Positions 1 through 7,089 of a stretch of 64,000 nt of DNA are shown here, piece after piece; positions within the stretch are counted from its first letter, which is position 1; every line of letters begins with the position of its first letter. The notes under the pieces were generated by a model. The model saw only the letters and a list, made by a program, of their open reading frames with translations, was not told where the DNA came from and did no database searches. A program made the translations under genes and the position numbers. Source of the stretch: ZC4RG25 sp023428365 (GTDB lineage: Bacteria > Pseudomonadota > Alphaproteobacteria > Rhizobiales > Hyphomicrobiaceae); assembly GCA_050283925.1 (NCBI GenBank), contig JBNOAI010000005.1, forward strand, positions 124,001 to 188,000. The letters run 5' to 3'.

Positions 1-217
1 CTGGACGCCGCTGGTGGAAAAGCAGATCCCGGATCTTGCCCGCACGCAGAACATCTCGGAGGAGGCGGCGCGTGCGCAGATCCTGTCAAAGCAGCCGACG
101 CGCCAGTTCGTGACCACCGATCAAGTCGGCGCGCTGGCCGCGTTTCTGGCGAGTGGGGCCGCGCAAGCGATTACAGGGGCAAACTATTCGATTGATGGCG
201 GCTGGACCGCTGAATAG
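1..217 (+). CDS. 3-hydroxybutyrate dehydrogenase, C-terminal part (partial)
   Basis: This is the end of a short-chain dehydrogenase whose start lies left of the window; about 71 residues are visible, read in frame from base 2. The visible part begins WTPLVEKQI, continues through a helical stretch, and ends with the SDR C-terminal signature ITGANYSIDGGWTAE. The combination TPLVEKQIPDL ... QPTRQFVTTDQVGALAAFL matches the PHB-type D-3-hydroxybutyrate dehydrogenases, which oxidise 3-hydroxybutyrate to acetoacetate with NAD during turnover of poly-hydroxybutyrate. The Rossmann motif and the catalytic Ser-Tyr-Lys residues are outside the window, so the family call rests on the C-terminus only. Another SDR with a similar tail cannot be excluded. 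Confidence 0.75.
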   Translation, partial: WTPLVEKQIPDLARTQNISEEAARAQILSKQPTRQFVTTDQVGALAAFLASGAAQAITGANYSIDGGWTAE

Positions 218-244
218 GGAGGCAGGACTAAGCAGCCCGCAGAA

Positions 245-400
245 TTATTTTTTCGGAGTGACGAGTGCCAGCGGCTGCGCCGACCTCGCCTCGTCATCCA
301 CTGTGGTCAACGTCGCGATCACCGCGGCGATGGCCGCTAGTGTGATGGCAACTGCAATCACCACTTCACGGGACCGGTACTTGAGTCGATTAAATGCCAT
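245..400 (-). CDS. putative 51-residue single-pass membrane protein
   Basis: A small open frame of 51 codons runs from an ATG (complement 400-398) to TAA (247-245). Its layout is that of a small membrane protein: a basic N-terminus MAFNRLKYRSREVV, one hydrophobic segment of about 19 residues (roughly residues 13-31, rich in Ala, Ile and Val), then a short polar tail ending TPKK. That layout predicts a cytoplasmic N-terminus and one membrane span. No strong Shine-Dalgarno sequence is visible before the ATG and I do not recognise a family, so this is a prediction from composition alone. It is the only thing I can see in the 356-base stretch between the genes ending at 217 and 574; bases 401-573 show nothing recognisable. 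Confidence 0.4.
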   Translation of the reverse strand: MAFNRLKYRSREVVIAVAITLAAIAAVIATLTTVDDEARSAQPLALVTPKK

Positions 401-573
401 AGCAGACCATTGCTAATGAACTCAGGTTCCGATGGATGGAACTCCAACTCCCCCAAGGACGCCAGGGCTTGTTCTGCCGCGCGACAGAAGAACACATGAT
501 TATCTGAACAATTTGAACGATTCTGACCGAATATTTTTGAAGTTAGACTGATTTAAATTTTGATGGCCGCGTT

Positions 574-1899
574 TCACGCTAGGCCGAGGCGTTGAGCCAG
601 CCATTGAGCCGTGCGCAGGAGGTGGCCGTCACTACCGCGAGCAGCAATGAGCTGTACGCCAAGCGGCATGCCATTGACCTTGAGAAGCGGCAACGTCACG
701 GCGGGCAATCCGAGATACGTCCACATAGCGTTGAATGCTGGATTGCCGGTGGTGTTCAGATCGGCGGGCGCAGGACCGGGAGATGCGGGCATGACAATGG
801 CGGCGTAGCGGGCCAGGACATTTTCGACGGCGGTCGCGGCGGTGTCTCGATGATTGACTGCGCGAATGTAATCGATTGCACGAACGCGTGCACCTGCCTC
901 GAGGCGTTCGCGTAGTCCAGCTGTAAAGGCGTCCGGCCTCACCTCCAGCAACGGACCGTAGTAGGCGGCGTTTTCAGCGGATTGCACCGTACCCTGCCAA
1001 GTCATCGCTGAACGGAGGATTGGAACATCGACGGCTTCACACCGTGCGCCGAGTTGGGAAATGAATGCTGAAAACACCTCACGCGTTGCTCCGTCAGTGA
1101 GGTCCCACGCCGGCGAGGCAACGAAGGCGAGCGTGGGATCGGTCGAGACAGGCTGGCGCGTGGTCGCGAGCAAGTGTAATGGCTCGCCTGGTTTCATCGC
1201 GGGCTCGCGGGAATCATAGGCGGTCAAGCAATCCGCCGCGAGGGCGAGATCCTCGATGCCGCGGCCATAGACGCCGATCGTGTCCAGGCTATGCGATTGC
1301 AGCAAAACACCGGTTCTCGAAATCATCCCGAAGGTCGGCTTAAGCGCGTAGATGCCGCAGTAAGATGCCGGGCGGATAACCGAGCCGCCGGTCTGTGTGG
1401 CGAGCGCACCGGGAAACATGCCAGAAGCCAGACCCGCTGCCGATCCCGACGACGACCCTCCCGGGGTGTGTTGAAGATTATGCGGATTGCGGGTCTTGGG
1501 CGGGGTCAGGGTCGCGAGTTCGGTTGTGACCGTCTTGCCCATGATAACGGCGCCGGCACTGCGCAAAGCTGCGACGCAGGCAGCGTCGGATGACGGACGA
1601 CGACCCTGAAAATATGCCGATCCGCACTCCGTCGGCATGTCGGCCGTGTCGATGATGTCTTTGATGCCGAAGGGGACGCCGTGCAATGGACCGAGCACTT
1701 TGCCCGCGCGCTGCGCCGCGTCTGCGGCACGGGCCTGAGCCAGGGCTTGATCCGGATCGAGATATGCCCAGGCCTGCACATCAGCGTCGCGCTTACGCAC
1801 TTGCTCGAGGCAGGCTGCAACCAGCGCTTTGGATGTGATCTCGTTTCGCGCAATCGCAGCCGCTGCAGCGGCGACAGAGAGAGTATGCAACTCGGTCAT
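574..1899 (-). CDS. amidase, amidase-signature (AS) family
   Basis: 441 residues, a normal length for the amidase-signature family (GatA, AtzE and aliphatic or aryl amidases). The Ser-cisSer-Lys triad is complete: Lys80 in GVPFGIKD, the cis-Ser at about 149 in GGSSSGSA, and the nucleophile Ser173 in QTGGSVIRPA, with the family spacing of 69 and 24 residues. It hydrolyses an amide to acid and ammonia in the cytoplasm; the substrate cannot be read from the sequence. It is not likely to be GatA, because no gatB or gatC lies nearby. It lies 31 bases after tctA on the same strand and is probably the last gene of a tctB-tctA-amidase transcript, which suggests that the imported compound or a derivative is an amide. 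Confidence 0.85.
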   Translation of the reverse strand: MTELHTLSVAAAAAAIARNEITSKALVAACLEQVRKRDADVQAWAYLDPDQALAQARAADAAQRAGKVLGPLHGVPFGIKDIIDTADMPTECGSAYFQGRRPSSDAACVAALRSAGAVIMGKTVTTELATLTPPKTRNPHNLQHTPGGSSSGSAAGLASGMFPGALATQTGGSVIRPASYCGIYALKPTFGMISRTGVLLQSHSLDTIGVYGRGIEDLALAADCLTAYDSREPAMKPGEPLHLLATTRQPVSTDPTLAFVASPAWDLTDGATREVFSAFISQLGARCEAVDVPILRSAMTWQGTVQSAENAAYYGPLLEVRPDAFTAGLRERLEAGARVRAIDYIRAVNHRDTAATAVENVLARYAAIVMPASPGPAPADLNTTGNPAFNAMWTYLGLPAVTLPLLKVNGMPLGVQLIAARGSDGHLLRTAQWLAQRLGLA

Positions 1900-1930
1900 C
1901 GCGAGCTCACAGAATGGACGGTCATCGAGG

Positions 1931-3433
1931 CTACTCCTGAAATACCGTATCGCGGCTTTTACGGATCGACGGCAGCACTGCGATTACGATCAGCACCAAA
2001 GCGATAATCAGCAATGATGCGCTCAACGGCCGCTCGATGAAAGTCATCATGCTGCCGCGTGATATGACCATCGCCTGACGCAGCTTTTCTTCCATCAGTC
2101 GTCCGAGAACGAAGCCAAGTAGCAGCGGAGCGGGTTCAAAACCGAACTTCGTCAGCATGTATCCGAACAGCCCGAATACAGCGACCATGAAAACGTCGAG
2201 ACCGGAATTGTTGATCGAATAAATACCGATGCAGCAGAAGATCAGGATGGCCGGGAACATCAACCGATAGGGCACCTTCAGCAACCGCACCCACAGGCCG
2301 ACGAGGGGCAGGTTGATGATCAGCAGCATCAGGTTTCCGATCCACATCGATGCGATCATGCCCCAGAACAGCGCCGGCTGATGACTGATGACTTGCGGTC
2401 CCGGAATGATGCCGTGAATCGTCATGGCTCCGACCATCAGCGCCATGACCGCATTGGGAGGAATGCCGAGCGTCAGTAGCGGGATGAATGATGTCTGGGC
2501 TCCGGCGTTATTTGCCGACTCCGGCCCCGCGACGCCTTCTATGGCACCTTTGCCGAACCGGTCGGGATCGGCCGCCAGCTTCTTCTCCAGAGTATAGGAG
2601 GCAAACGGACCAAGAACCGCACCGTTTCCGGGGAGCAGACCAAGCAATGATCCAAGGAAGGTGCCGCGGAAAATCGGCGCTATCGATTGGCGCATTTCCT
2701 TCAATCCGGGAAGGAGACGTCCAATCGGTGCGGCGACTACGTCTCGTGTTTCCCGAGCATCGAGATTTCGAATGATCTCGGCGAACCCGAAGATACCCAT
2801 CGCAGCAACGGCGAAATCGATGCCATCGGAGATTTCATGCCAGCCGAATGTCAGCCGTTCCTCGCCGGTTTCGAGATCGATCCCGATCGTCGAGAGCAGG
2901 ATGCCGACCAGGATAACAGCGATCGCCTTCGGCACCGATCCGCGCGCGAGCACAACCGCGAACATCAGTCCAAGCACCATCAGCGCGAAGTAATCAGCCG
3001 GACCGAACAGCAGCGCGAGTTGCGTGAGCGGCACTCCGAGTGCGGCAATCACGAGCGTCGAAATCGTCCCCGCAATGAATGAGCCGATCGCGCAGATGCC
3101 GAGCGCAATGCCGGCGCGACCCTGCTTGGCCATCTGATGACCATCCAGCACCGTGACGACGGCTGTCGCTTCACCGGGAATATTGACGAGAATGGCGGTC
3201 GTGGAGCCACCATACTGCGCGCCGTAGTAAATTCCCGACAGCATGATCAGTGCGCCGACCGGATCGAGCCCAAACGTCAGCGGCAGGAGCATCGCGATTG
3301 TCGCGATGGGGCCGACGCCCGGCAACACGCCGATCAGTGTTCCAATCATGCAGCCTAGAAAGCACAGGCCGATATTCTTCAGCGTGAGCGCGGTGGCAAA
3401 GCCGAGCGAAAGATTGCCGAATAGATCGATCAA
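1931..3433 (-). CDS. tctA: tripartite tricarboxylate transporter, large permease TctA
   Basis: 500 residues, almost all hydrophobic and forming about 11-12 membrane spans. The two TctA signature regions are visible: GVLPGVGPIATIAMLLP (about residues 35-51) followed by YGGSTTAILVNIPGE (74-88), and a second copy around LLGLLPGNGAVLGP followed by TSFIPLLTLGIPPNAV. TctA is the ion-coupled permease of the TTT family, which imports carboxylates such as citrate with a periplasmic binding protein (TctC). Its ATG overlaps the tctB stop by 4 bases, so the pair is translationally coupled. No TctC gene is in the window; an orphan binding protein elsewhere must supply the substrate. Confidence 0.93.
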   Translation of the reverse strand: MIDLFGNLSLGFATALTLKNIGLCFLGCMIGTLIGVLPGVGPIATIAMLLPLTFGLDPVGALIMLSGIYYGAQYGGSTTAILVNIPGEATAVVTVLDGHQMAKQGRAGIALGICAIGSFIAGTISTLVIAALGVPLTQLALLFGPADYFALMVLGLMFAVVLARGSVPKAIAVILVGILLSTIGIDLETGEERLTFGWHEISDGIDFAVAAMGIFGFAEIIRNLDARETRDVVAAPIGRLLPGLKEMRQSIAPIFRGTFLGSLLGLLPGNGAVLGPFASYTLEKKLAADPDRFGKGAIEGVAGPESANNAGAQTSFIPLLTLGIPPNAVMALMVGAMTIHGIIPGPQVISHQPALFWGMIASMWIGNLMLLIINLPLVGLWVRLLKVPYRLMFPAILIFCCIGIYSINNSGLDVFMVAVFGLFGYMLTKFGFEPAPLLLGFVLGRLMEEKLRQAMVISRGSMMTFIERPLSASLLIIALVLIVIAVLPSIRKSRDTVFQE

Positions 3434-3993
3434 AGCGGCCCGCCTGCAAGGAACAGAGTGAGAGGATAGGGGAGCGCCGAAGGCAGAACGGGGATGGGCA
3501 GGCCGAGCCCGAAGCTGAACAATCCGATACAGAACGCGGTCATCACGACGGCGAACACGATGATTTCAATTGGACGCGTCTCAGGATCCGCAAGGGACGC
3601 GAACAGAATAGCGATGGGCGCTGCGAAGATCAGACCAAGCGGACGTATGGTCCAGGCAAACAGCAGCGCAGCGCCGAGGACGAAGAACAGGCCGCGCATG
3701 TTCCACGGCGTCAGCAATTCTCCGCTTCGTGCCCGAAAGCCCAGGCCGATCAAAAGCACGCCGCAGACGCAGATCAGCCCCGCGACGATTTTGGGCAGCA
3801 TGCCCGAACCGATGCCCGAAATCTGGCCGAACGCGAGATCCCAGGACCCGATAAAGCCCGCCACGCCGAGCGCAAGCAGCATAAGGCCGCCGGCGAAATC
3901 CTGCGGTGAGGCGATCGCCCGGAACTTCGGGTCTGATGAATCGGTCGGGGGCTGCTGCATCGTCCCCGTGTCCTCCCTCGTCGCGTCCGGCAC
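3430..3993 (-). CDS. tctB: tripartite tricarboxylate transporter, small permease TctB
   Basis: 187 residues with four hydrophobic segments, the TctB layout: DFAGGLMLLALGVAGFIG, then the family-typical GIGSGMLPKIVAGLICVCGVLLI, a third span near FFVLGAALLFAW and a C-terminal span ending in a Pro-rich loop. TctB is the small membrane subunit that pairs with TctA. The first ATG is at 3993; a second in-frame Met at 3960 (MQQPP) is an alternative start, since the first 11 residues are polar and poorly constrained. It is the first gene of the minus-strand group tctB-tctA-amidase and faces the crotonase gene across a 205-base divergent gap that must hold both promoters. Confidence 0.85.
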   Translation of the reverse strand: MPDATREDTGTMQQPPTDSSDPKFRAIASPQDFAGGLMLLALGVAGFIGSWDLAFGQISGIGSGMLPKIVAGLICVCGVLLIGLGFRARSGELLTPWNMRGLFFVLGAALLFAWTIRPLGLIFAAPIAILFASLADPETRPIEIIVFAVVMTAFCIGLFSFGLGLPIPVLPSALPYPLTLFLAGGPL

Positions 3994-4198
3994 TTTGTGC
4001 TCTTGCAGGCAAAGCGTAACGCGGTCGCGCGCGTATGGCTACCCGTATCGATATCGACGAAGGTCGGGCGGCACCGCATGGGCTCCCATGGCATCACCTT
4101 GTACGCCAAGCAAAAATGCGTTGCCAACCGCGCGACGGGAAGGTTTGCTGAACGAATGGCCCCTTGGGGCTCAGACAATCAAAGCGCAAGAGGCCGAA

Positions 4199-5011
4199 AT
4201 GAGCCGTGCCGACCCGGCAGCCAGCCGTTCCGATGAGCCCGAAATTCTCTATGAGATCCGAGACGAGATCGGATACGTGACATTCAATAGACCGCAGGCT
4301 CGCAACGCGCTGACGTTTGCCATGTATGATCGCGTCGCCAGCATCTGCGAGAGCGCGCCCACCGACGGATCGGTCAAGGCTATCGTGATCAGCGGCGCCG
4401 GAGATCGCGCGTTTGCGGCGGGAACGGATATCTCGCTGTTTCGGAGTTTCTCATCGCCGGAGCAGGGGATCGCCTACGAAAAAAAGGCGGACGAAAACTT
4501 CACCCGCATCGAAAGCTGTCCGATTCCGACGATAGCTGCCATTTCCGGAGCGTGCACCGGAGGAGGAGCTGGTATCGCGGCCTGTTGCGATATGCGGATC
4601 GGGACACGCGATATGAAATTCGGGTTTCCGATTGCCCGTACGCTTGGGAACTGCCTGTCCGCAACGACCCTGTCGCGGCTCGTGGGTTTGCTGGGCGAAG
4701 CCCGTGTCATTGATCTGATTTACACGGCGCGGCTCATCGGCGCTGATGAGGCGCTCAGTGTTGGGCTGGTGTCGGAACTGGTCGATGACAAGGCTGCATT
4801 GACGGTGCGCGCCGAGGCACTGGCCCGCCAAATTGCCGGACACGCTCCGCTGACGCTGCGCACCACGAAAGAGCTGCTTGCCAGGCTCCGCAAGGCGGGT
4901 CCGCGCGTCGACGACGCAGATCTCGTCGCCACCGTTTATACGAGTGCGGATTTCCGTGAGGGGCTGGAAGCGTTCCTGGCCAAGCGCCCTGCGCAGTGGA
5001 AGGGCCGCTAA
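4199..5011 (+). CDS. enoyl-CoA hydratase/isomerase-family (crotonase) protein lacking catalytic Glu
   Basis: About 270 residues from the ATG at 4199; the frame is open upstream to 3494 but that part overlaps tctB and has no crotonase similarity. The crotonase fold is clear: VTFNRPQARNAL near the N-terminus, the first oxyanion-hole element FAAGTDISLF, and the second ISGACTGGGAGIAACCDMRI. The two glutamates that do hydration in canonical enoyl-CoA hydratase are missing: GGGCELA has become GGGAGIA, and the FGQPEI position reads FGFPIARTLG. CoA-thioester binding should be kept, but the reaction is probably not simple hydration. It lies 42 bases before a 3-hydroxyisobutyrate-dehydrogenase gene, so a role in branched-chain or hydroxy-acid catabolism is a reasonable guess. 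Confidence 0.8.
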   Translation: MSRADPAASRSDEPEILYEIRDEIGYVTFNRPQARNALTFAMYDRVASICESAPTDGSVKAIVISGAGDRAFAAGTDISLFRSFSSPEQGIAYEKKADENFTRIESCPIPTIAAISGACTGGGAGIAACCDMRIGTRDMKFGFPIARTLGNCLSATTLSRLVGLLGEARVIDLIYTARLIGADEALSVGLVSELVDDKAALTVRAEALARQIAGHAPLTLRTTKELLARLRKAGPRVDDADLVATVYTSADFREGLEAFLAKRPAQWKGR

Positions 5012-5053
5012 CGCTCACTCGTTCAACCAACAACCATGATCCGGGAGAGACAC

Positions 5054-5950
5054 ATGACGAAGATCGCGTTCATCGGGCTCGGAAACATGGGCGGGCCGAT
5101 GGCTGGCAATCTCGTGAAAGCAGGCCATTCCGTTGCCGGATTTGATCTTGTTCCGGCCAATCTGGCGAACGCGGCCGCCCGCGGAGTCGCGGGTGCGGGA
5201 AGTGCTGAAGAAGCTGCAGACAGTGCTCAGATCGTGATCACGATGCTTCCCGCTGGCAAGGATACGATCTCGGTTTACGAGAAGACCGGCATCCTGAAAT
5301 CGGCGGCGTCCGAAGCAGTGTTCGTCGATTGCTCAACGATCGACGTGGCCTCGGCCCGTCGCGCGCATGATCTCGCTGCGCAGGCTGGCAAGCTGTCTTT
5401 GGATTGCCCGGTCTCCGGTGGCGTGGGAGGCGCCGAGGCGGCAACATTGACGTTGATGGCGGGCGGAAGCGCGGACGCCTTCGAAAAGGCCAAGCCGATC
5501 CTGGAAAAAATGAGCCGCAAAGTTGTTCATTGCGGTGATGCCGGCGCGGGCCAGGCGGCGAAGATCTGCAACAACATGATCCTCGGGATCAGCATGATAG
5601 GCGTGTGCGAGGCCTTCAACTTGGCGGACAAGCTCGGCCTTTCGCATCAATCGCTGTTCGACGTCGCATCGACATCCTCGGGCCAATGTTGGTCTTTAAC
5701 GTCGTATTGCCCCGTCCCCGGTCCGGTTCCCGCCTCGCCCGCCAACAACGACTATAAGCCCGGGTTCTCGGCCGCGTTGATGTTGAAGGATCTTAGTTTG
5801 TCCCAGGATGCTGCACGCGCCACGGGGACGGCAACGCCGCTTGGGGCCGAGGCTGCGCAGCTCTATCAGATGTTCGTTGCCGCCGGGCAGGGTGGCCGGG
5901 ACTTCTCAGGCATCATCGAGTTCCTAAGCGGACGACGTCAGTCTGACTAA
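5054..5950 (+). CDS. mmsB: 3-hydroxyisobutyrate dehydrogenase
   Basis: 298 residues from the ATG at 5054, preceded by GGGAGAGA; an upstream in-frame ATG at 5036 lacks such a site. The N-terminal Rossmann motif IGLGNMGGPMAGNL (7-20) with Asp31 at the end of the second strand points to NAD. The substrate motif of beta-hydroxyacid dehydrogenases, DCPVSGGVGGAEAATLT (117-133), and the catalytic Lys170 in GAGQAAKICNN are intact. A MmsB-specific feature is the C-terminal helix region SLSQDAARATGTATPLGA. It oxidises 3-hydroxyisobutyrate to methylmalonate semialdehyde in valine degradation. The other valine genes (mmsA, hibch, acyl-CoA dehydrogenase) are not next to it here; the preceding crotonase is its only partner. 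Confidence 0.88.
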   Translation: MTKIAFIGLGNMGGPMAGNLVKAGHSVAGFDLVPANLANAAARGVAGAGSAEEAADSAQIVITMLPAGKDTISVYEKTGILKSAASEAVFVDCSTIDVASARRAHDLAAQAGKLSLDCPVSGGVGGAEAATLTLMAGGSADAFEKAKPILEKMSRKVVHCGDAGAGQAAKICNNMILGISMIGVCEAFNLADKLGLSHQSLFDVASTSSGQCWSLTSYCPVPGPVPASPANNDYKPGFSAALMLKDLSLSQDAARATGTATPLGAEAAQLYQMFVAAGQGGRDFSGIIEFLSGRRQSD

Positions 5951-6040
5951 GCGGAACGCCGCTCCGTAGTCCGGGTTATTTGCATAAGGCGCAGTATTGC
6001 GGCGCGCCTGCGCAACCTGAGACAACCGGGTGCCGTCATC

Positions 6041-6409
6041 ATGACCGACACGACCTTGAAGAAAATCCACGGCCAAGACTCGCCGCACGGCGAGATGGGT
6101 CAAACCTACCTGGCTTCGGGCAAGCGCGTCTCCATGCGCTTGTGGCAGAGCGAACCGGTGGGCACGCACAAGAGCCAGAGCGTTCGGGACTATGAAACCG
6201 TCGGTTATGTGATTTCCGGACGGGCCGAGCTTGATGTCGAGGGCCAGCTGATGCGGCTCGAACAGGGCGACTCCTGGCTCGTCCCGGCGGGTGCCAGGCA
6301 CACCTACCATATCCTCGAACCGTTTACGGCAATCGAGGCCACGGCTCCCCCGGCCGAAGTCCACGGCCGCGACGAACCACCCGGGGACGATTGGCCCGAG
6401 CGTCTGTAG
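6041..6409 (+). CDS. cupin-domain protein
   Basis: 122 residues forming one cupin barrel. Cupin motif 1 is partly conserved: a His in GTHKS followed by Glu in YETVGYVISGRAEL, and motif 2 is GDSWLVPAGARHTYHI, which gives the last metal-ligand His. Such small single-domain cupins bind one divalent metal and act as sugar isomerases, dioxygenases or simple ligand-binding proteins; the sequence does not say which. The C-terminal tail HGRDEPPGDDW is acidic and probably flexible. It stands alone, 90 bases after mmsB and 181 bases before the stress-protein gene. Confidence 0.75.
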   Translation: MTDTTLKKIHGQDSPHGEMGQTYLASGKRVSMRLWQSEPVGTHKSQSVRDYETVGYVISGRAELDVEGQLMRLEQGDSWLVPAGARHTYHILEPFTAIEATAPPAEVHGRDEPPGDDWPERL

Positions 6410-6590
6410 CCGCAAGGTCCAATTGCTGGTTCTAAACTTGATAAATAAGCACCGGCTGTCGGTTTCGCACAGAAATGCGGAAACCAGGAACGCATTGACC
6501 AGCCCTCGGCGCATTTCTACATCAATAGGGATGGACGACGCGTTCGTGGGCGTCGGGTCCAGCTTCGATCCGAAACGGTGAGGGCAGTCG

Positions 6591-7028
6591 ATGTACAGAA
6601 ACATTCTCGTGACGACGGATGGATCGGAGTTATCCGAACGCGCCTTCGGTCATGCGGTAGCGCTCGCAAAGGCGTCTAATTCCAAGCTTACCGCGGTCAC
6701 GGTCACGATGCCGATCCAATACGTCGCCCTGGAAGGTGTCGTCTATCCGGAGGATCCGGCCCGCTACAAGCAGATCACGGACGCGCAGGCCGAGGCGGCG
6801 CTCGACGCCGTATCGAATGTCGCGCGCGCCGCCGGCGTCGAATGCGAGCGCGTTCATGTCGAAAGCCCGGCTCCCTACGAGGGCATCATCGCGGTCGCAA
6901 AGGAGAAGGTTTGCGATTTGATCGTGATGGCATCTCACGGCCGTCGCGGGATTTCGGCGCTGGTGCTGGGCAGCGAAACGCAGAAGGTGCTGACCCACAG
7001 CACGATCCCCGTCTTGGTCTACCGTTGA
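6591..7028 (+). CDS. universal stress protein, UspA family
   Basis: 145 residues, one Usp domain of normal length. It starts MYRNILVTTDGSELSERA, the usual first strand with the ATP-binding Asp, and ends with the nucleotide-binding loop MASHGRRGISALVLGSETQKVL and the last strand STIPVLVYR. The ATP motif G-2x-G-9x-G-S is complete except that the first Gly is Ala (ASHG), which is common in this family, so ATP binding is likely. These cytoplasmic proteins accumulate during starvation, oxygen limitation or oxidative stress. It is a single-gene unit: it is followed after 17 bases by a strong hairpin and faces the dehydratase gene tail to tail. Confidence 0.9.
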   Translation: MYRNILVTTDGSELSERAFGHAVALAKASNSKLTAVTVTMPIQYVALEGVVYPEDPARYKQITDAQAEAALDAVSNVARAAGVECERVHVESPAPYEGIIAVAKEKVCDLIVMASHGRRGISALVLGSETQKVLTHSTIPVLVYR

Positions 7029-7044
7029 GCCAGTGAAGCGGTCT

Positions 7045-7069
7045 CGCCCCGGCAACCGATGCCGGGGCG
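7045..7069. terminator. GC-rich hairpin between convergent genes
   Basis: GCCCCGGC at 7046-7053 and GCCGGGGC at 7061-7068 form a perfect 8-bp stem with a 7-base loop, extended by a C-G pair at 7045/7069. It lies 17 bases after the usp stop and 20 bases before the dehydratase stop. No U-tract follows on the plus strand, so it is a strong RNA structure that probably ends or protects both transcripts rather than a textbook intrinsic terminator. Confidence 0.6.
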
Positions 7070-7089
7070 GTGTCGTATTATGTTCGCTG

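Noticed and set aside
153..416. An 87-codon plus-strand frame running past the 3-hydroxybutyrate dehydrogenase stop
   Set aside because: It begins inside the dehydrogenase, in another frame, and its Ala/Ser/Thr-rich composition is explained by the opposite-strand 51-codon membrane protein frame, which has a better protein layout.
3494..4198. The crotonase frame extended 235 codons upstream
   Set aside because: The extension lies over the tctB gene on the other strand and is Arg/Ser/Pro-rich with no crotonase similarity; the ATG at 4199 is the sensible start.
6438..6451. TTGATAAATAAGCA before the universal stress protein gene, as an FNR/FixK site
   Set aside because: Only the TTGA half matches; the second half reads AGCA where TCAA is needed, two mismatches from consensus.
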